Shown piece by piece: positions 27,276 through 35,487 of a stretch of DNA of 44,595 nt. Both the position numbers and the translations under genes were made by a program. The stretch spans positions 1 to 44,595 of the forward strand of contig AEPI01000021.1 of the NCBI GenBank assembly GCA_000193795.2, in the 5' to 3' direction. The notes under the pieces are model-generated. The model saw only the letters and a list, made by a program, of their open reading frames with translations, was not told the origin of the DNA and did not search any database. This DNA is from Neisseria lactamica NS19 (GTDB taxonomy: Bacteria > Pseudomonadota > Gammaproteobacteria > Burkholderiales > Neisseriaceae). Within the stretch, counting starts at the first letter, position 1, and each line of letters begins with the position of its first letter.

Positions 27276-27911
27276 ATGATTGTTTCCATTGATGTTGATG
27301 CACAAAAAACGTTTACGCCACTGTGTCCTGACGAACTGCCCGTGAATGAGGGGCATTTGATTGCCGAAGAGTTGAATGCCCAAGCTGCTTTGGCGGATTT
27401 GCGCGTGATGACGAAAGATGCGCATCACGCGGCAGCGAAATGGCTTGTGGATAACCCTGTTGATATGTTGAAGCCGACAGGTTTGCCCGATGCGGATTTG
27501 ACTTGGGTGGCTCATGCAATGGTTGGTACGTGCGGCTATGAATTGTTGGACGGGTTGCCTTCTGCTAAGGAATATGATTATTGCGTTTGGAAAGGTGTCG
27601 ATCCCGAATTGCATCCTTACGGTGCGTGTTTTCACGATATTGAGGAAAAACTGAGCACAGGGTTGATTGAGTGGTTGCGTTGTCAAAATACGGATACGGT
27701 CATTGTCGGCGGTTTGGCTACGGATTATTGTGTGAAAACAACGGTTTTACAGTTGATTAAAGGTGGAAGTTGGCGGGTTATCGTCAATGAAGCGGCTTGT
27801 CGGGGTATTGCGCCGGACACCATCGAAACAGCATGGCAGGAAATGCGTTCTGCCGGTGCAACAATCTTAAAAAACGCTGATGAAATTAAAAAATATATTA
27901 ATAATCAATAA
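27276..27911 (+). CDS. pncA: Nicotinamidase (isochorismatase family)
   Basis: Converts nicotinamide to nicotinate for NAD salvage. It is 211 residues, typical size. The catalytic Asp lies in IDVDAQKTFTP, the Lys in DYCVWKGVD, and the nucleophilic Cys in GGLATDYCVKTTVL, giving the family triad. DAHHAAAKW fits the metal-binding region. Three ATGs stand close together at the start (27268, 27271, 27276). Only 27276 opens this frame. Confidence 0.9.
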   Translation: MIVSIDVDAQKTFTPLCPDELPVNEGHLIAEELNAQAALADLRVMTKDAHHAAAKWLVDNPVDMLKPTGLPDADLTWVAHAMVGTCGYELLDGLPSAKEYDYCVWKGVDPELHPYGACFHDIEEKLSTGLIEWLRCQNTDTVIVGGLATDYCVKTTVLQLIKGGSWRVIVNEAACRGIAPDTIETAWQEMRSAGATILKNADEIKKYINNQ

Positions 27912-27919
27912 ATTATAAT

Positions 27920-27935
27920 TGTTTCACGTGAAACA
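27920..27935. promoter_or_regulatory. parS site (ParB binding)
   Basis: TGTTTCACGTGAAACA is a perfect 16-base palindrome equal to the bacterial parS consensus. It lies between pncA and waaC. A second copy stands 2.9 kb to the right. ParB loads at such sites to segregate the origin region. Confidence 0.9.
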
Positions 27936-27947
27936 CTCTTCCTGAAT

Positions 27948-28985
27948 ATGAAAGTTTTGCTTGTCCGATTGTCCAGTATGGGCGATTTGATTCACACCTT
28001 GCCTGCAATCGAAGATTTGGCGCGACAATGCCCTGATGTGGAACTCCATTGGCTGTGTGAAGCCGGATTTGCGGATATTGCACGCCTGCATCCGTTTGTG
28101 AAAAAAATCCATGTGATGAAATGGCGGCAATGGCGCAAACATCTTTTTCAAGCAGAAACTTGGCGGGGAATAGGTCGTCTAAAACAGGCTTTGCGGCAAG
28201 AAACATTTGATTTTGTATTGGATAGTCAGGGTCTGATTAAAAGCGCGTGTTTCGCCAAAATGGCAAGATCTCCTATTTATGGTTTGGATAAACACAGCGC
28301 GAGAGAGAGATTGGCTGCAGTTGCATATACTAAAACATACGCTGTGCCCAAAGGGAGAAATGCCGTTTGGCGCAACCGAGAGCTGTTTGCCCAAGTATTT
28401 GGGTATGCGATGCCTGAAACGCAGGTATTTGGTTTGACTGTTCCTGAAGCAGGCGGTCTGAAGAATTTAGTGCAGCCGTATTATGTGGCTTTGCACGCGA
28501 CCAGTCGGGACAGTAAATTATGGCCTGTGGAAAACTGGCGGGCGTTGTTGCGAAAACTGAATCAAAAACAACGATGCAATATTTATTTGCCTTGGGGGAA
28601 TGAAACTGAAAAAGCGCGTGCCGAACAAATTGCAGACGGGCTGCCTTTTGCTATCGTGTGCGATAAAATGAATTTATTGCAGGCGGCGTATCTGTTGAAA
28701 CAGGCGGTCGGGATTGTCGGCGTGGATACCGGTTTGCTGCATTTGGCAAACGCCTTGGAAAAGCCTGTGGTCGGTATTTATACCGATACCGATCCGATTA
28801 AAACGGGTGTTCAAGTTTCGGACGTTGCAAAAAATTTGGGCAATATCGGGCAGATTCCAACTGCAGATTTGGTTTATCAAACGCTGATGGATTGTGTGGC
28901 TGCCGATGAGGTTCGGATGCCGTCTGAAACTGAAATGGCGGAGAATTTATCGAGTGTGGGAATGTATACCTGCCAGTCTGAGTAA
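27948..28985 (+). CDS. waaC: Lipooligosaccharide heptosyltransferase I
   Basis: GT9 enzyme that adds the first L-glycero-D-manno-heptose to Kdo of the LOS core, at the cytoplasmic face of the inner membrane. It is 345 residues from ATG 27948. The N-terminal MKVLLVRLSSMGDLIHTLPA and the C-terminal VDTGLLHLANALEKPVVGIY motifs are diagnostic. ARSPIYGLDK is also typical. A DUS in the coding region near the C-terminus yields RMPSETE, so the last about 25 residues may be a DUS-derived extension. parS is immediately upstream. Confidence 0.94.
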   Translation: MKVLLVRLSSMGDLIHTLPAIEDLARQCPDVELHWLCEAGFADIARLHPFVKKIHVMKWRQWRKHLFQAETWRGIGRLKQALRQETFDFVLDSQGLIKSACFAKMARSPIYGLDKHSARERLAAVAYTKTYAVPKGRNAVWRNRELFAQVFGYAMPETQVFGLTVPEAGGLKNLVQPYYVALHATSRDSKLWPVENWRALLRKLNQKQRCNIYLPWGNETEKARAEQIADGLPFAIVCDKMNLLQAAYLLKQAVGIVGVDTGLLHLANALEKPVVGIYTDTDPIKTGVQVSDVAKNLGNIGQIPTADLVYQTLMDCVAADEVRMPSETEMAENLSSVGMYTCQSE

Positions 28986-28999
28986 ATAATTTAAAATGA

Positions 29000-29005
29000 T
29001 ATAAT
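29000..29005 (+). promoter_or_regulatory. Extended -10 box for etfBA
   Basis: TGATATAAT fits the TGN extended -10 pattern. The leader to etfB is about 115 bases. Confidence 0.45.
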
Positions 29006-29127
29006 CGGCAAGTATTATCCGAAAGATTTTTAAATAAATTCGTTTTTAAGGAAAACGGATTTGGTTTTATAGGAAAGAAGGTTTGGTTTCGCCGGGTGGA
29101 AAGCAACGTTCTTTTTGGGAGAATTCA

Positions 29128-29877
29128 ATGAAAGCACTGGTCGCGGTAAAGCGCGTAGTGGACTACAACGTCAAAGTTCGTGTAAAAACCGATGGTTCGG
29201 ATGTGGATATCGGTAATGTCAAAATGTCGATGAACCCGTTTGACGAAATTGCAGTGGAAGAAGCCGTCCGACTGAAAGAAGCCGGAAAAGTAAGCGAAAT
29301 CGTAGCGGTTTCTTTGGGTGAGAAAAAATGCGAAGAAACCTTGCGTACTGCTTTGGCGATGGGTGCCGACCGTGCAATTCATATTGAAACCGATGCAAAA
29401 TTGGAGCCGTTGGCGGTTGCCAAGCTGCTGAAAGCCGTTGCGGATAAAGAAAATCCGCAAATTTTCTTTTTGGGCAAACAGGCGATTGACGATGATGCCA
29501 ATCAAGTGGCGCAAATGCTGGCTGCTTTGCTGAATGCGGCGCAAGGTACGTTTGCCTCCAAAGTACAAATTGAAGGCGATGAAGTACAGATTGTGCGCGA
29601 AATCGATGGCGGCGAAGAAACCATCGCATTGAAACTGCCTGCTGTTATCAGTGCTGATTTGCGTTTGAACGAGCCGCGTTTTGTCAAACTCCCCAATATT
29701 ATGGCGGCAAAGAAAAAACCTTTGGAAAAACTGGCTCCTGCCGATTTAGTTGCCGATATTTCACCTCGTCTGAAAACGGTGAAATTCGCCGAGCCTAAAG
29801 CACGTCAGGCAGGCGTAAAAGTAGCAGGCGTTGCCGAATTGGTCGAAAAATTGAAAAACGAAGCCAAAGTGATTTGA
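29128..29877 (+). CDS. etfB: Electron transfer flavoprotein, beta subunit
   Basis: 249 residues from ATG 29128 (GGGAGAA upstream). It starts MKALVAVKRVVDYNVKV. The signature region is the NPFDEIAVEEAVRLKE start and the AMP-binding ALAMGADRAIHIE. With EtfA it carries electrons from acyl-CoA or other dehydrogenases to the quinone pool through ETF:quinone oxidoreductase. It is an operon with etfA, 10 bases apart. Confidence 0.95.
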   Translation: MKALVAVKRVVDYNVKVRVKTDGSDVDIGNVKMSMNPFDEIAVEEAVRLKEAGKVSEIVAVSLGEKKCEETLRTALAMGADRAIHIETDAKLEPLAVAKLLKAVADKENPQIFFLGKQAIDDDANQVAQMLAALLNAAQGTFASKVQIEGDEVQIVREIDGGEETIALKLPAVISADLRLNEPRFVKLPNIMAAKKKPLEKLAPADLVADISPRLKTVKFAEPKARQAGVKVAGVAELVEKLKNEAKVI

Positions 29878-29887
29878 GGAGACCGAA

Positions 29888-30823
29888 ATGAGCGTATTGA
29901 TTATTGCCGAACACGACAACAAACAGTTGAATCCTGCCACTTTGCATGCTGTTACCGCTGCCGCCAAACTTGGTAAAGTCGATTTATTGGTTGCCGGAAG
30001 CAGCGCATCTGCCGTAGTGGAATCCGCGAAGCAAGTAGCGGGTGTGGATAAAGTTTTGCTTGCGGATGCTGCCCATTATGCCGAAGGTTTGGCTGAAGAA
30101 CTTGCTCCGCTGGTGGTTAAGCTGGCGGCAGATTACCGCTATGTTACTGCAACGGCAACCACATTTGGTAAAAACCTTTTGCCCCGCGTAGCCGCCTTAT
30201 TGGACGTACCGCAAATTTCTGATTTGACCGACATTGTGGATAACACGACTTTTGTGCGTCCTATTTATGCAGGGAACGCATTTGAAACTGTGCAAGCCGA
30301 TTCGGAAAAATTGGTGCTGACCTTCCGTGCGACAGCTTTTGATGCAGCGCTGGCGCAAGGTGGGAATGCAGAGGCAGTTAATGTTGAAGCAACCCCTGCT
30401 CAAAACCTGAGTCGTTTTGTGAACCGCCGGCTTTCTCATTCCGATCGTCCTGAGTTGACTCAGGCAAAAGTGATTGTTTCCGGCGGTCGTGCGCTGGGTA
30501 GTGCGGAAAAATTCAATGAAGTGCTGACACCGTTGGCGGATGTTTTAGGTGCGGCAATCGGTGCATCCCGTGCGGCAGTAGATGCCGAGTATGCGCCAAA
30601 CGATGCTCAAGTTGGACAAACCGGTAAAGTGGTTGCGCCGCAGCTGTATTTTGCAATCGGTATTTCAGGCGCGATTCAACACGTTGCCGGTATGCAAGAC
30701 AGTAAAGTGATTGTCGCAATCAACAAAGATGCCGATGCGCCGATTTTTAATGTGGCCGATTACGGATTGGTAGGCGATTTATTCGAAATCGTCCCGCAAT
30801 TAACAGAAGCATTGAAAAATTGA
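29888..30823 (+). CDS. etfA: Electron transfer flavoprotein, alpha subunit
   Basis: 311 residues. The C-terminal FAD-binding domain carries GGRALGS, YAPNDAQVGQTGKVVAPQLY and FAIGISGAIQHVAGM, the ETF alpha signature. The N-terminal domain is MSVLIIAEHDNKQL. Ribosome binding site GAGGAGA. A parS site starts at the base directly after the stop codon. Confidence 0.96.
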   Translation: MSVLIIAEHDNKQLNPATLHAVTAAAKLGKVDLLVAGSSASAVVESAKQVAGVDKVLLADAAHYAEGLAEELAPLVVKLAADYRYVTATATTFGKNLLPRVAALLDVPQISDLTDIVDNTTFVRPIYAGNAFETVQADSEKLVLTFRATAFDAALAQGGNAEAVNVEATPAQNLSRFVNRRLSHSDRPELTQAKVIVSGGRALGSAEKFNEVLTPLADVLGAAIGASRAAVDAEYAPNDAQVGQTGKVVAPQLYFAIGISGAIQHVAGMQDSKVIVAINKDADAPIFNVADYGLVGDLFEIVPQLTEALKN

Positions 30824-30839
30824 TGTTTCACGTGAAACG
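30824..30839. promoter_or_regulatory. parS site (ParB binding), second copy
   Basis: TGTTTCACGTGAAACG matches the parS consensus except for the last base. It abuts the etfA stop and overlaps the start of the following hairpin. Confidence 0.85.
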
Positions 30840-30877
30840 TTCAGACGACCTTGTTATTAATGAGGTCGTCTGAAAAC
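30839..30877. terminator. Hairpin with variant DUS AGGTCGTCTGAA after etfA
   Basis: GTTCAGACGACCT and AGGTCGTCTGAA(AAC) form a 12- to 13-base-pair stem. The DUS differs from the host form at the first four bases. I recall AGGTCGTCTGAA as the dialect of the N. mucosa group. Confidence 0.75.
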
Positions 30878-30885
30878 ATTTCAGC

Positions 30886-31497
30886 ATGATTACGACTTAT
30901 AAAACCATTACTTCTCCGACGCAGGCTGAGTTTAAAGATAAAGGCAGCCGTTTTATCGCTTTTGCCTATCCGATTCGGACTTTGGCTGATGTGAAAAAAT
31001 ACCTCGATCCGTTAAAGGAAGAGCATCATAAAGCGCGACACTGGTGCTATGCCTATCGTCTGGGGGTGGATGGCATGCAATTTCGTGCTAACGATGATGG
31101 AGAGCCGTCAGGAAGTGCGGGGCGACCGATTTTGGGGCAGATTGATTCTGTGGGTATAACCGATGTTTTGGTTGTGGTTGTCCGTTATTTCGGCGGTACT
31201 TTATTGGGTGTTCCCGGTCTGATTCACGCATATAAAGAGGCAACGGCTCAGGCGTTGGCGATTGCAGAAGTGATTGAAAAGAATATTGAAAAAACTGTTT
31301 GGCTGAGATGTGAATATCCGTTTTTGAATGAAGCAATACGCATCGCCAAACAATATCAGGCGGATATATTGGAGCAGGATTTACAGTTAGATTGCCGATT
31401 GACGGTAAGTTTGTCGTTGGCGAATTATGAGGTCTGTGTTGCAGCTTGGAAAAATACACGGCAGATTGAAGTAAATACGGAAAAGCCTTTTGAATGA
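30886..31497 (+). CDS. YigZ / IMPACT family protein
   Basis: 203 residues. The N-terminal IMPACT domain carries KGSRFIAFAYPI, HWCYAYRLG, NDDGEPSGSAGRPIL and VVRYFGGTLLGVPGLI. A small C-terminal DUF1949-like domain follows. The family is linked in eukaryotes to control of GCN2. The bacterial role is unclear. It follows the etfA terminator. Confidence 0.88.
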   Translation: MITTYKTITSPTQAEFKDKGSRFIAFAYPIRTLADVKKYLDPLKEEHHKARHWCYAYRLGVDGMQFRANDDGEPSGSAGRPILGQIDSVGITDVLVVVVRYFGGTLLGVPGLIHAYKEATAQALAIAEVIEKNIEKTVWLRCEYPFLNEAIRIAKQYQADILEQDLQLDCRLTVSLSLANYEVCVAAWKNTRQIEVNTEKPFE

Positions 31498-31498
31498 A

Positions 31499-31539
31499 AG
31501 GTTGTCTGAAATATCTTGTGATGGTATTTCAGACAACCT
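31499..31539. terminator. Hairpin with variant DUS AGGTTGTCTGAA
   Basis: AGGTTGTCTGAAATA and TATTTCAGACAACCT form a perfect 15-base-pair stem with an 11-base loop, between convergent genes. Confidence 0.8.
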
Positions 31540-31548
31540 CTTCGCTCA

Positions 31549-31866
31549 TTAATCTTCTTGTGTATATCTGTCTAAAACATCGACGCTGGAGCGCAAATAT
31601 AGCCAAGCCAATTGATGGAATTCGCCCAGCGCGTTCCATAACGCATCTTCACTCATAATGCTGTATTCGCCTTCCGTATGCAAATCCAGTTCCTCCCCGT
31701 CCTTAATAGCCTGATGACACGCCTGATATTCGTGGGTATAGAAGTTATCCATATCGTGAATTAAAGCGACGGCATGTTTCCAACGCCGGATGTCTTCTTT
31801 CAATTGCGGTAGTAAATGACACCATTCGCGGTATTTGCTTTGGATTTCATTAATACGGTTTTGCAT
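31549..31866 (-). CDS. DUF4298 family protein
   Basis: 105 residues, mainly helical and rich in aromatic and acidic residues. The pattern MSEDALWNALGEFHQL, with an N-terminal coiled helix and WKHAV, matches my memory of DUF4298 proteins, whose function is unknown. AAAAGGACAAGTAACC precedes the start. It is a single-gene unit. Confidence 0.7.
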   Translation of the reverse strand: MQNRINEIQSKYREWCHLLPQLKEDIRRWKHAVALIHDMDNFYTHEYQACHQAIKDGEELDLHTEGEYSIMSEDALWNALGEFHQLAWLYLRSSVDVLDRYTQED

Positions 31867-32025
31867 GGTTACTTGTCCTTTTTTAATTTTGAGGGTAAGT
31901 TGAATGGTTATAGAGTTGAATGAAGCAGCTTTTTTTGTTTGATTTCACCAAAATTTCTTCAACCGGGATAAAAGTCCCTTTGTGTCAAGTTTTCGTTAAA
32001 AGTATATATTTGTCAAGGAGATGGC
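31867..32025. promoter_or_regulatory. Divergent region upstream of purD
   Basis: An AT-rich 159-base gap between divergent genes. TATATATT near 32001-32010 may include the purD -10 element. AAGGAG precedes the ATG. No PurR-like operator is recognisable. Confidence 0.3.
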
Positions 32026-33297
32026 ATGAAACTGCTGGTTATCGGTAATGGCGGTCGCGAACACGCGCTGGCTTGGAAATTGGCGCAGTCGCCCAGAGTG
32101 GAGACAGTATTTGTTGCACCCGGTAATGCCGGTACGGCGATTGAACCTAAATTGCAAAACATTGCCTTAACTGTGCATCAGGATTTGATTGAATTCTGCC
32201 GCAAAGAAAATATTGCTTTTACCGTCGTCGGTCCCGAAGCGCCTTTGGCAGCGGGGATTGTGGATGATTTCCGTGCCGCAGGACTGAAAATATTTGGTCC
32301 GACACAATATGCGGCGCAGTTGGAAAGTTCTAAAGATTTCGCCAAGGCATTTATGGCGAAATACAACATTCCGACCGCGCAATATCAAACCTTTGAAAAC
32401 GCCGATGCCGCACATGGTTACGTCAATCAGAAAGGTGCGCCTATTGTCATTAAAGCCGACGGTTTGGCGGCAGGCAAAGGCGTGATTGTGGCGATGACTT
32501 TGGATGAGGCGCACGCCGCGATTGACGATATGCTGTTGGGTAACAAAATGGGCAATGCCGGCGCGCGCGTTGTGATTGAAGATTTTCTGCAAGGCGAAGA
32601 AGCGAGCTTTATCGTCATGGTTGATGGCAATCATGTGCTGCCTATGGCGACCAGCCAAGACCACAAGCGTCTTTTAGACGGCGACAAAGGCCCGAACACG
32701 GGTGGTATGGGTGCGTACAGCCCCGCGCCTGTGGTAACGCCCGCCGTATACGAGCGCGCGATGGACGAGATTATTTTGCCGACCGTAGCAGGTATGAAAG
32801 CGGAAGGGCATGAGTTTACCGGCTTCCTGTACGCCGGTTTGATGATTGATCAAAGCGGCACACCCTATACGATTGAGTTTAACTGCCGTTTCGGCGATCC
32901 CGAAACCCAGCCGATTATGAGCCGTCTGAACAGCGATTTGGCGGATTTGGTCGAAGCGGCAATAGACGGCAAACTCGATAGCGTAACTGCGGAATGGAAT
33001 CCTCAAACTGCCGTGGGCGTGGTGCTGGCGGCACAAAATTACCCCGAAGCGCCCAAAAAAGGCGATGTTATTTCCGGTCTGGATGTTGCCAACCAAGTAG
33101 GCAAAGTTTTCCATGCGGGCACAACGGCAAACGAGAAAGGCGATGTATTGACCAACGGCGGGCGCGTATTGTGTGTTGTGGGATTGGGCGATAATGTGGC
33201 GCAAGCGAAAGCCAAGGCGTATGGCGCGTTGGAAAAAATCAGCTTCGACGGGATGCAGTACCGCAAAGATATTGCCGATAAAGCGATTAACCGTTAA
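32026..33297 (+). CDS. purD: Phosphoribosylamine--glycine ligase
   Basis: Second step of purine synthesis: GAR formation. It is 423 residues. The N-terminal MKLLVIGNGGREHALAW is diagnostic. The ATP-grasp domain carries KADGLAAGKGVIVA and SQDHKRLLDGDKGPNTGGMG, followed by FNCRFGDPETQ. The start has AAGGAGATGGC. A DUS hairpin ends the unit. Confidence 0.96.
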   Translation: MKLLVIGNGGREHALAWKLAQSPRVETVFVAPGNAGTAIEPKLQNIALTVHQDLIEFCRKENIAFTVVGPEAPLAAGIVDDFRAAGLKIFGPTQYAAQLESSKDFAKAFMAKYNIPTAQYQTFENADAAHGYVNQKGAPIVIKADGLAAGKGVIVAMTLDEAHAAIDDMLLGNKMGNAGARVVIEDFLQGEEASFIVMVDGNHVLPMATSQDHKRLLDGDKGPNTGGMGAYSPAPVVTPAVYERAMDEIILPTVAGMKAEGHEFTGFLYAGLMIDQSGTPYTIEFNCRFGDPETQPIMSRLNSDLADLVEAAIDGKLDSVTAEWNPQTAVGVVLAAQNYPEAPKKGDVISGLDVANQVGKVFHAGTTANEKGDVLTNGGRVLCVVGLGDNVAQAKAKAYGALEKISFDGMQYRKDIADKAINR

Positions 33298-33311
33298 TTA
33301 GAAAGAGGATG

Positions 33312-33360
33312 ATGCCGTCTGAAGCCAAGTATGAATTATATGCTTCAGACGGCATTTTAT
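33312..33360 (+). terminator. DUS-pair terminator after purD
   Basis: ATGCCGTCTGAAGC and GCTTCAGACGGCAT form a 14-base-pair stem with a 16-base loop, followed by TTTATATT. Confidence 0.75.
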
Positions 33361-33363
33361 ATT

Positions 33364-33933
33364 ATGTTATTTCCGAGAATTATCGCTGCATCAGCGCAAC
33401 GTAAGTTAAGCGTTTATTTGAAAAAAGGCGGTTTGGTCGCTTATCCGACCGAATCTTGTTATGGCTTGGGGTGTCTTCCGACATTAGCCAAAGCACTCGG
33501 TAAGTTGGCGCATTTGAAAAAAAGGCCGCAACACAAGGGTATGATTGTCATCGGGAATCAATTTGAACAGTTGCAGCCTTTACTTCAAATGCCGTCTGAA
33601 AATCTGCAGGCTATGCTTAGAAAAGAATGGCCTGCACCTAAAACATTCCTATTATCTGCCAAATCCTGCGTATTGCCTGAGTTGCGCGGGAAACGGCGCG
33701 GCAAGCTGGCGGTCAGGGTTCCCGATCATGCAGGTGCAAGGCGTTTGTGTCAGGTATTGGGTATGCCTTTGGTTTCCACTTCATGCAATCGGGCGGGCAA
33801 ACGCGCGTGTCGGACGGAGAGGGAAGTCAGAAGGCAGTTCGGACGCGATGTGTGGATTGTCGGCGGGCAAATCGGCAGGCAGAAATCGCCGAGTCAGATT
33901 ATCGACGGGGAAACAGGTAAACGTTTGCGTTAG
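33364..33933 (+). CDS. tsaC: Threonylcarbamoyl-AMP synthase (Sua5/YciO/YrdC family)
   Basis: 189 residues from ATG 33364. KKGGLVAYPTESCYGLGC is the YrdC signature (residues about 19-36), followed by KRPQHKGMIVI and the C-terminal LVSTSCNRAGKRA. TsaC makes threonylcarbamoyl-AMP from Thr, bicarbonate and ATP for t6A37 in tRNA. The start is uncertain: the ATG lies just after the purD hairpin without a clear ribosome binding site. A DUS in the coding region yields MPSENLQ. Confidence 0.88.
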   Translation: MLFPRIIAASAQRKLSVYLKKGGLVAYPTESCYGLGCLPTLAKALGKLAHLKKRPQHKGMIVIGNQFEQLQPLLQMPSENLQAMLRKEWPAPKTFLLSAKSCVLPELRGKRRGKLAVRVPDHAGARRLCQVLGMPLVSTSCNRAGKRACRTEREVRRQFGRDVWIVGGQIGRQKSPSQIIDGETGKRLR

Positions 33934-33947
33934 ATATGGGTGCTTGA

Positions 33948-34463
33948 ATGAAAACTTTTTTGCATACACAAAGAAAAAATTTTTCGGATGGTATTTCTCT
34001 ACATGATTGTTATTGCACAGAGATAAAGGTAGAAGGACGCAACGTCTGCTTTGATTTTGAGGACGGTTTTGTCGTTCTGAATAATAATCCGAACAATCAA
34101 GCGGGCAAGCATCTGAAAACAGATTTTTCCCGTGTTGTTTTAACCTATGAGAATGAAAACGCCGAAGACGATTATTTGGTTGATATTTTTGAAGATATTG
34201 TCTTTTTAGGGAAACGTTTGTTTACGGTCAGAAAATTTCTTGATTTTTCTGAATTGCTTGAGATGGTCAATGCACAAGGCTGTTTTCTTGAATTTCTATA
34301 TCTGTATGAGTGTATCGGTGTCAAAACAAGCGATTATTTTTTAGAGGCTGTGTTGGTTACGGGACGAAGCTGGGAATGCAAAAAATGCTTTATCAAAATT
34401 ATGGGGGCAAGCAGTTTTGTGTATCAATGGAACAATTTACGTTTGGATAGTGAAATTGTATAG
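33948..34463 (+). CDS. Hypothetical protein, unknown function
   Basis: 171 residues with no signal peptide and no membrane segment. It is acidic and rich in Phe and Tyr. DGISLHDCYCTEIKVEGRN and VCFDFEDGFVVLN form an LHDC...F.F.DGF pattern that I associate loosely with immunity-like or other small orphan proteins, without being sure. It lies 14 bases after tsaC and ends before a DUS hairpin. AT content is higher than in the genes around it, which suggests transfer. The start at 33948 has only a weak ribosome binding site (GGGTG). Confidence 0.6.
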   Translation: MKTFLHTQRKNFSDGISLHDCYCTEIKVEGRNVCFDFEDGFVVLNNNPNNQAGKHLKTDFSRVVLTYENENAEDDYLVDIFEDIVFLGKRLFTVRKFLDFSELLEMVNAQGCFLEFLYLYECIGVKTSDYFLEAVLVTGRSWECKKCFIKIMGASSFVYQWNNLRLDSEIV

Positions 34464-34540
34464 CAGGTTTATATTTCGTATGGAAGCTGGTTTAAAAAAT
34501 AATGTGGATAACTTTGGGGGTAACTTTTCGGGGAAATGGC

Positions 34541-34590
34541 AAAATGCCGTCCGAAATGCTGATATTTCAGTATTTCAGACGGCATTTTTA
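34541..34590. terminator. DUS-like hairpin between convergent genes
   Basis: AAAATGCCGTCCGAAAT and ATTTCAGACGGCATTTT pair over 17 bases with one mismatch. T-rich flank. DnaA-box-like motifs flank it at 34503-34511 and 34613-34621. Confidence 0.7.
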
Positions 34591-34628
34591 TAATAAGGTT
34601 TATGGATAAGTTTGTGCATAAGTTGTAA

Positions 34629-35051
34629 TCAGAGTTTTTTCCCGCATACGGTTTCATATTGTTTTTCAGTTAATGTCCCGGACAGGATGCTCATCGGGCG
34701 GAGGGAAGAGGCTGTGTAGCTTTGTGTGGAAATTTCCGTGTTTTTTGTATCAAACAACTGTAGCGAACTTAAGCGGTATGTTTTGTTGTTGCAGTGGATT
34801 TCCCACTCGGCAATGGCAGTCTTGTATGCGGGGGTGTTGGCAAAACGTTCTTGTTTTAGATTGGTCACAACTTTTTTATCTTGGAAAATCATCAGATTTC
34901 CGTTTTTTCTCACGCTGTCTTTATTGATATATGTATGGATATTGCCGTTTGAAATCGTGCCGATATTTTCCCATCGGGCAGACTTGTCCGGTGTGCTGCA
35001 GGCGGTTAGCAATATAGGGAGTAAAACGAAAGATAGGAAGATTGGGCGCAT
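34629..35051 (-). CDS. Lipoprotein with surface-adhesin-E-like domain
   Basis: 140 residues from the ATG at 35051 (AAGGAAA upstream; the frame is open further back without a better start). A lipoprotein signal MRPIFLSFVLLPILLTACS gives a lipobox LTAC with Cys19. The mature part reads like the Haemophilus surface-adhesin protein E domain family: WENIGTISNGNIHTYINKDS, then NLMIFQDKKV, and paired Cys in EIHCNNKTYRL and YETVCGKKL. The family match is from memory. Likely outer-membrane-anchored. It lies downstream of the sigma-E operon on the same strand, but a DUS hairpin and a 220-base gap separate them. Confidence 0.7.
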   Translation of the reverse strand: MRPIFLSFVLLPILLTACSTPDKSARWENIGTISNGNIHTYINKDSVRKNGNLMIFQDKKVVTNLKQERFANTPAYKTAIAEWEIHCNNKTYRLSSLQLFDTKNTEISTQSYTASSLRPMSILSGTLTEKQYETVCGKKL

Positions 35052-35273
35052 TAAGGTTTCCTTAATCATTGAAATCCGCTCATTCAGAAAGGAACGGGTT
35101 GTGCGGGGGGGGATAATGCCGTCTGTGAAATGAGGCAAATATAGCAAATTGATGCAGCCTTCGTGTTTTGCGTATTTATATATTCCGTATGGAGGAATAT
35201 GCTGCTTTTGAAGTGTGTATTATGGATGAACTGCCGATAACAGTAAATCGGTTTAATTTGTTTCCGTCAGCTT

Positions 35274-35302
35274 ATGCCGTCTGAAGCCCTTTCAGACGGC
35301 AT
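35274..35302 (-). terminator. DUS-pair terminator of the sigma-E operon
   Basis: ATGCCGTCTGAA and TTCAGACGGCAT with a 5-base loop, immediately after the mseR stop. Confidence 0.7.
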
Positions 35303-35482
35303 TTATTTTGAAGTTCTGGTTGTTTTTGCCAGTGATATTTTGATGGTTTGAAGCTGTCTTTTATATTCCCTGCAATGCGGGCAGAACAGCAGGTGTATGT
35401 ATATGGAAATCTTCTCGCCCGGGGTGGTTTCCCGTTCCTGATGTTTGGAAAGAAGCAGGGCAATATCGCGGCATTTTTTCAT
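35303..35482 (-). CDS. mseR: Zinc-type anti-sigma factor MseR
   Basis: A 59-residue protein from ATG 35482, 5 bases after the rpoE stop. HLLFCPHC gives the His-x3-Cys-x2-Cys part of the ZAS (zinc-binding anti-sigma) motif, preceded by an N-terminal helix (MKKCRDIALLLSKHQE). No membrane segment. From published work on meningococci, MseR holds sigma-E inactive. The small zinc or cysteine site could sense metal or oxidant stress. Its position right after rpoE fits. Confidence 0.85.
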   Translation of the reverse strand: MKKCRDIALLLSKHQERETTPGEKISIYIHLLFCPHCREYKRQLQTIKISLAKTTRTSK

Positions 35483-35487
35483 AACGT

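Noticed and set aside
27920..27935. TTTCACGTGAAA as a transcription-factor operator rather than parS
   Set aside because: An exact match to the wide parS consensus plus a second copy nearby is better explained by ParB.
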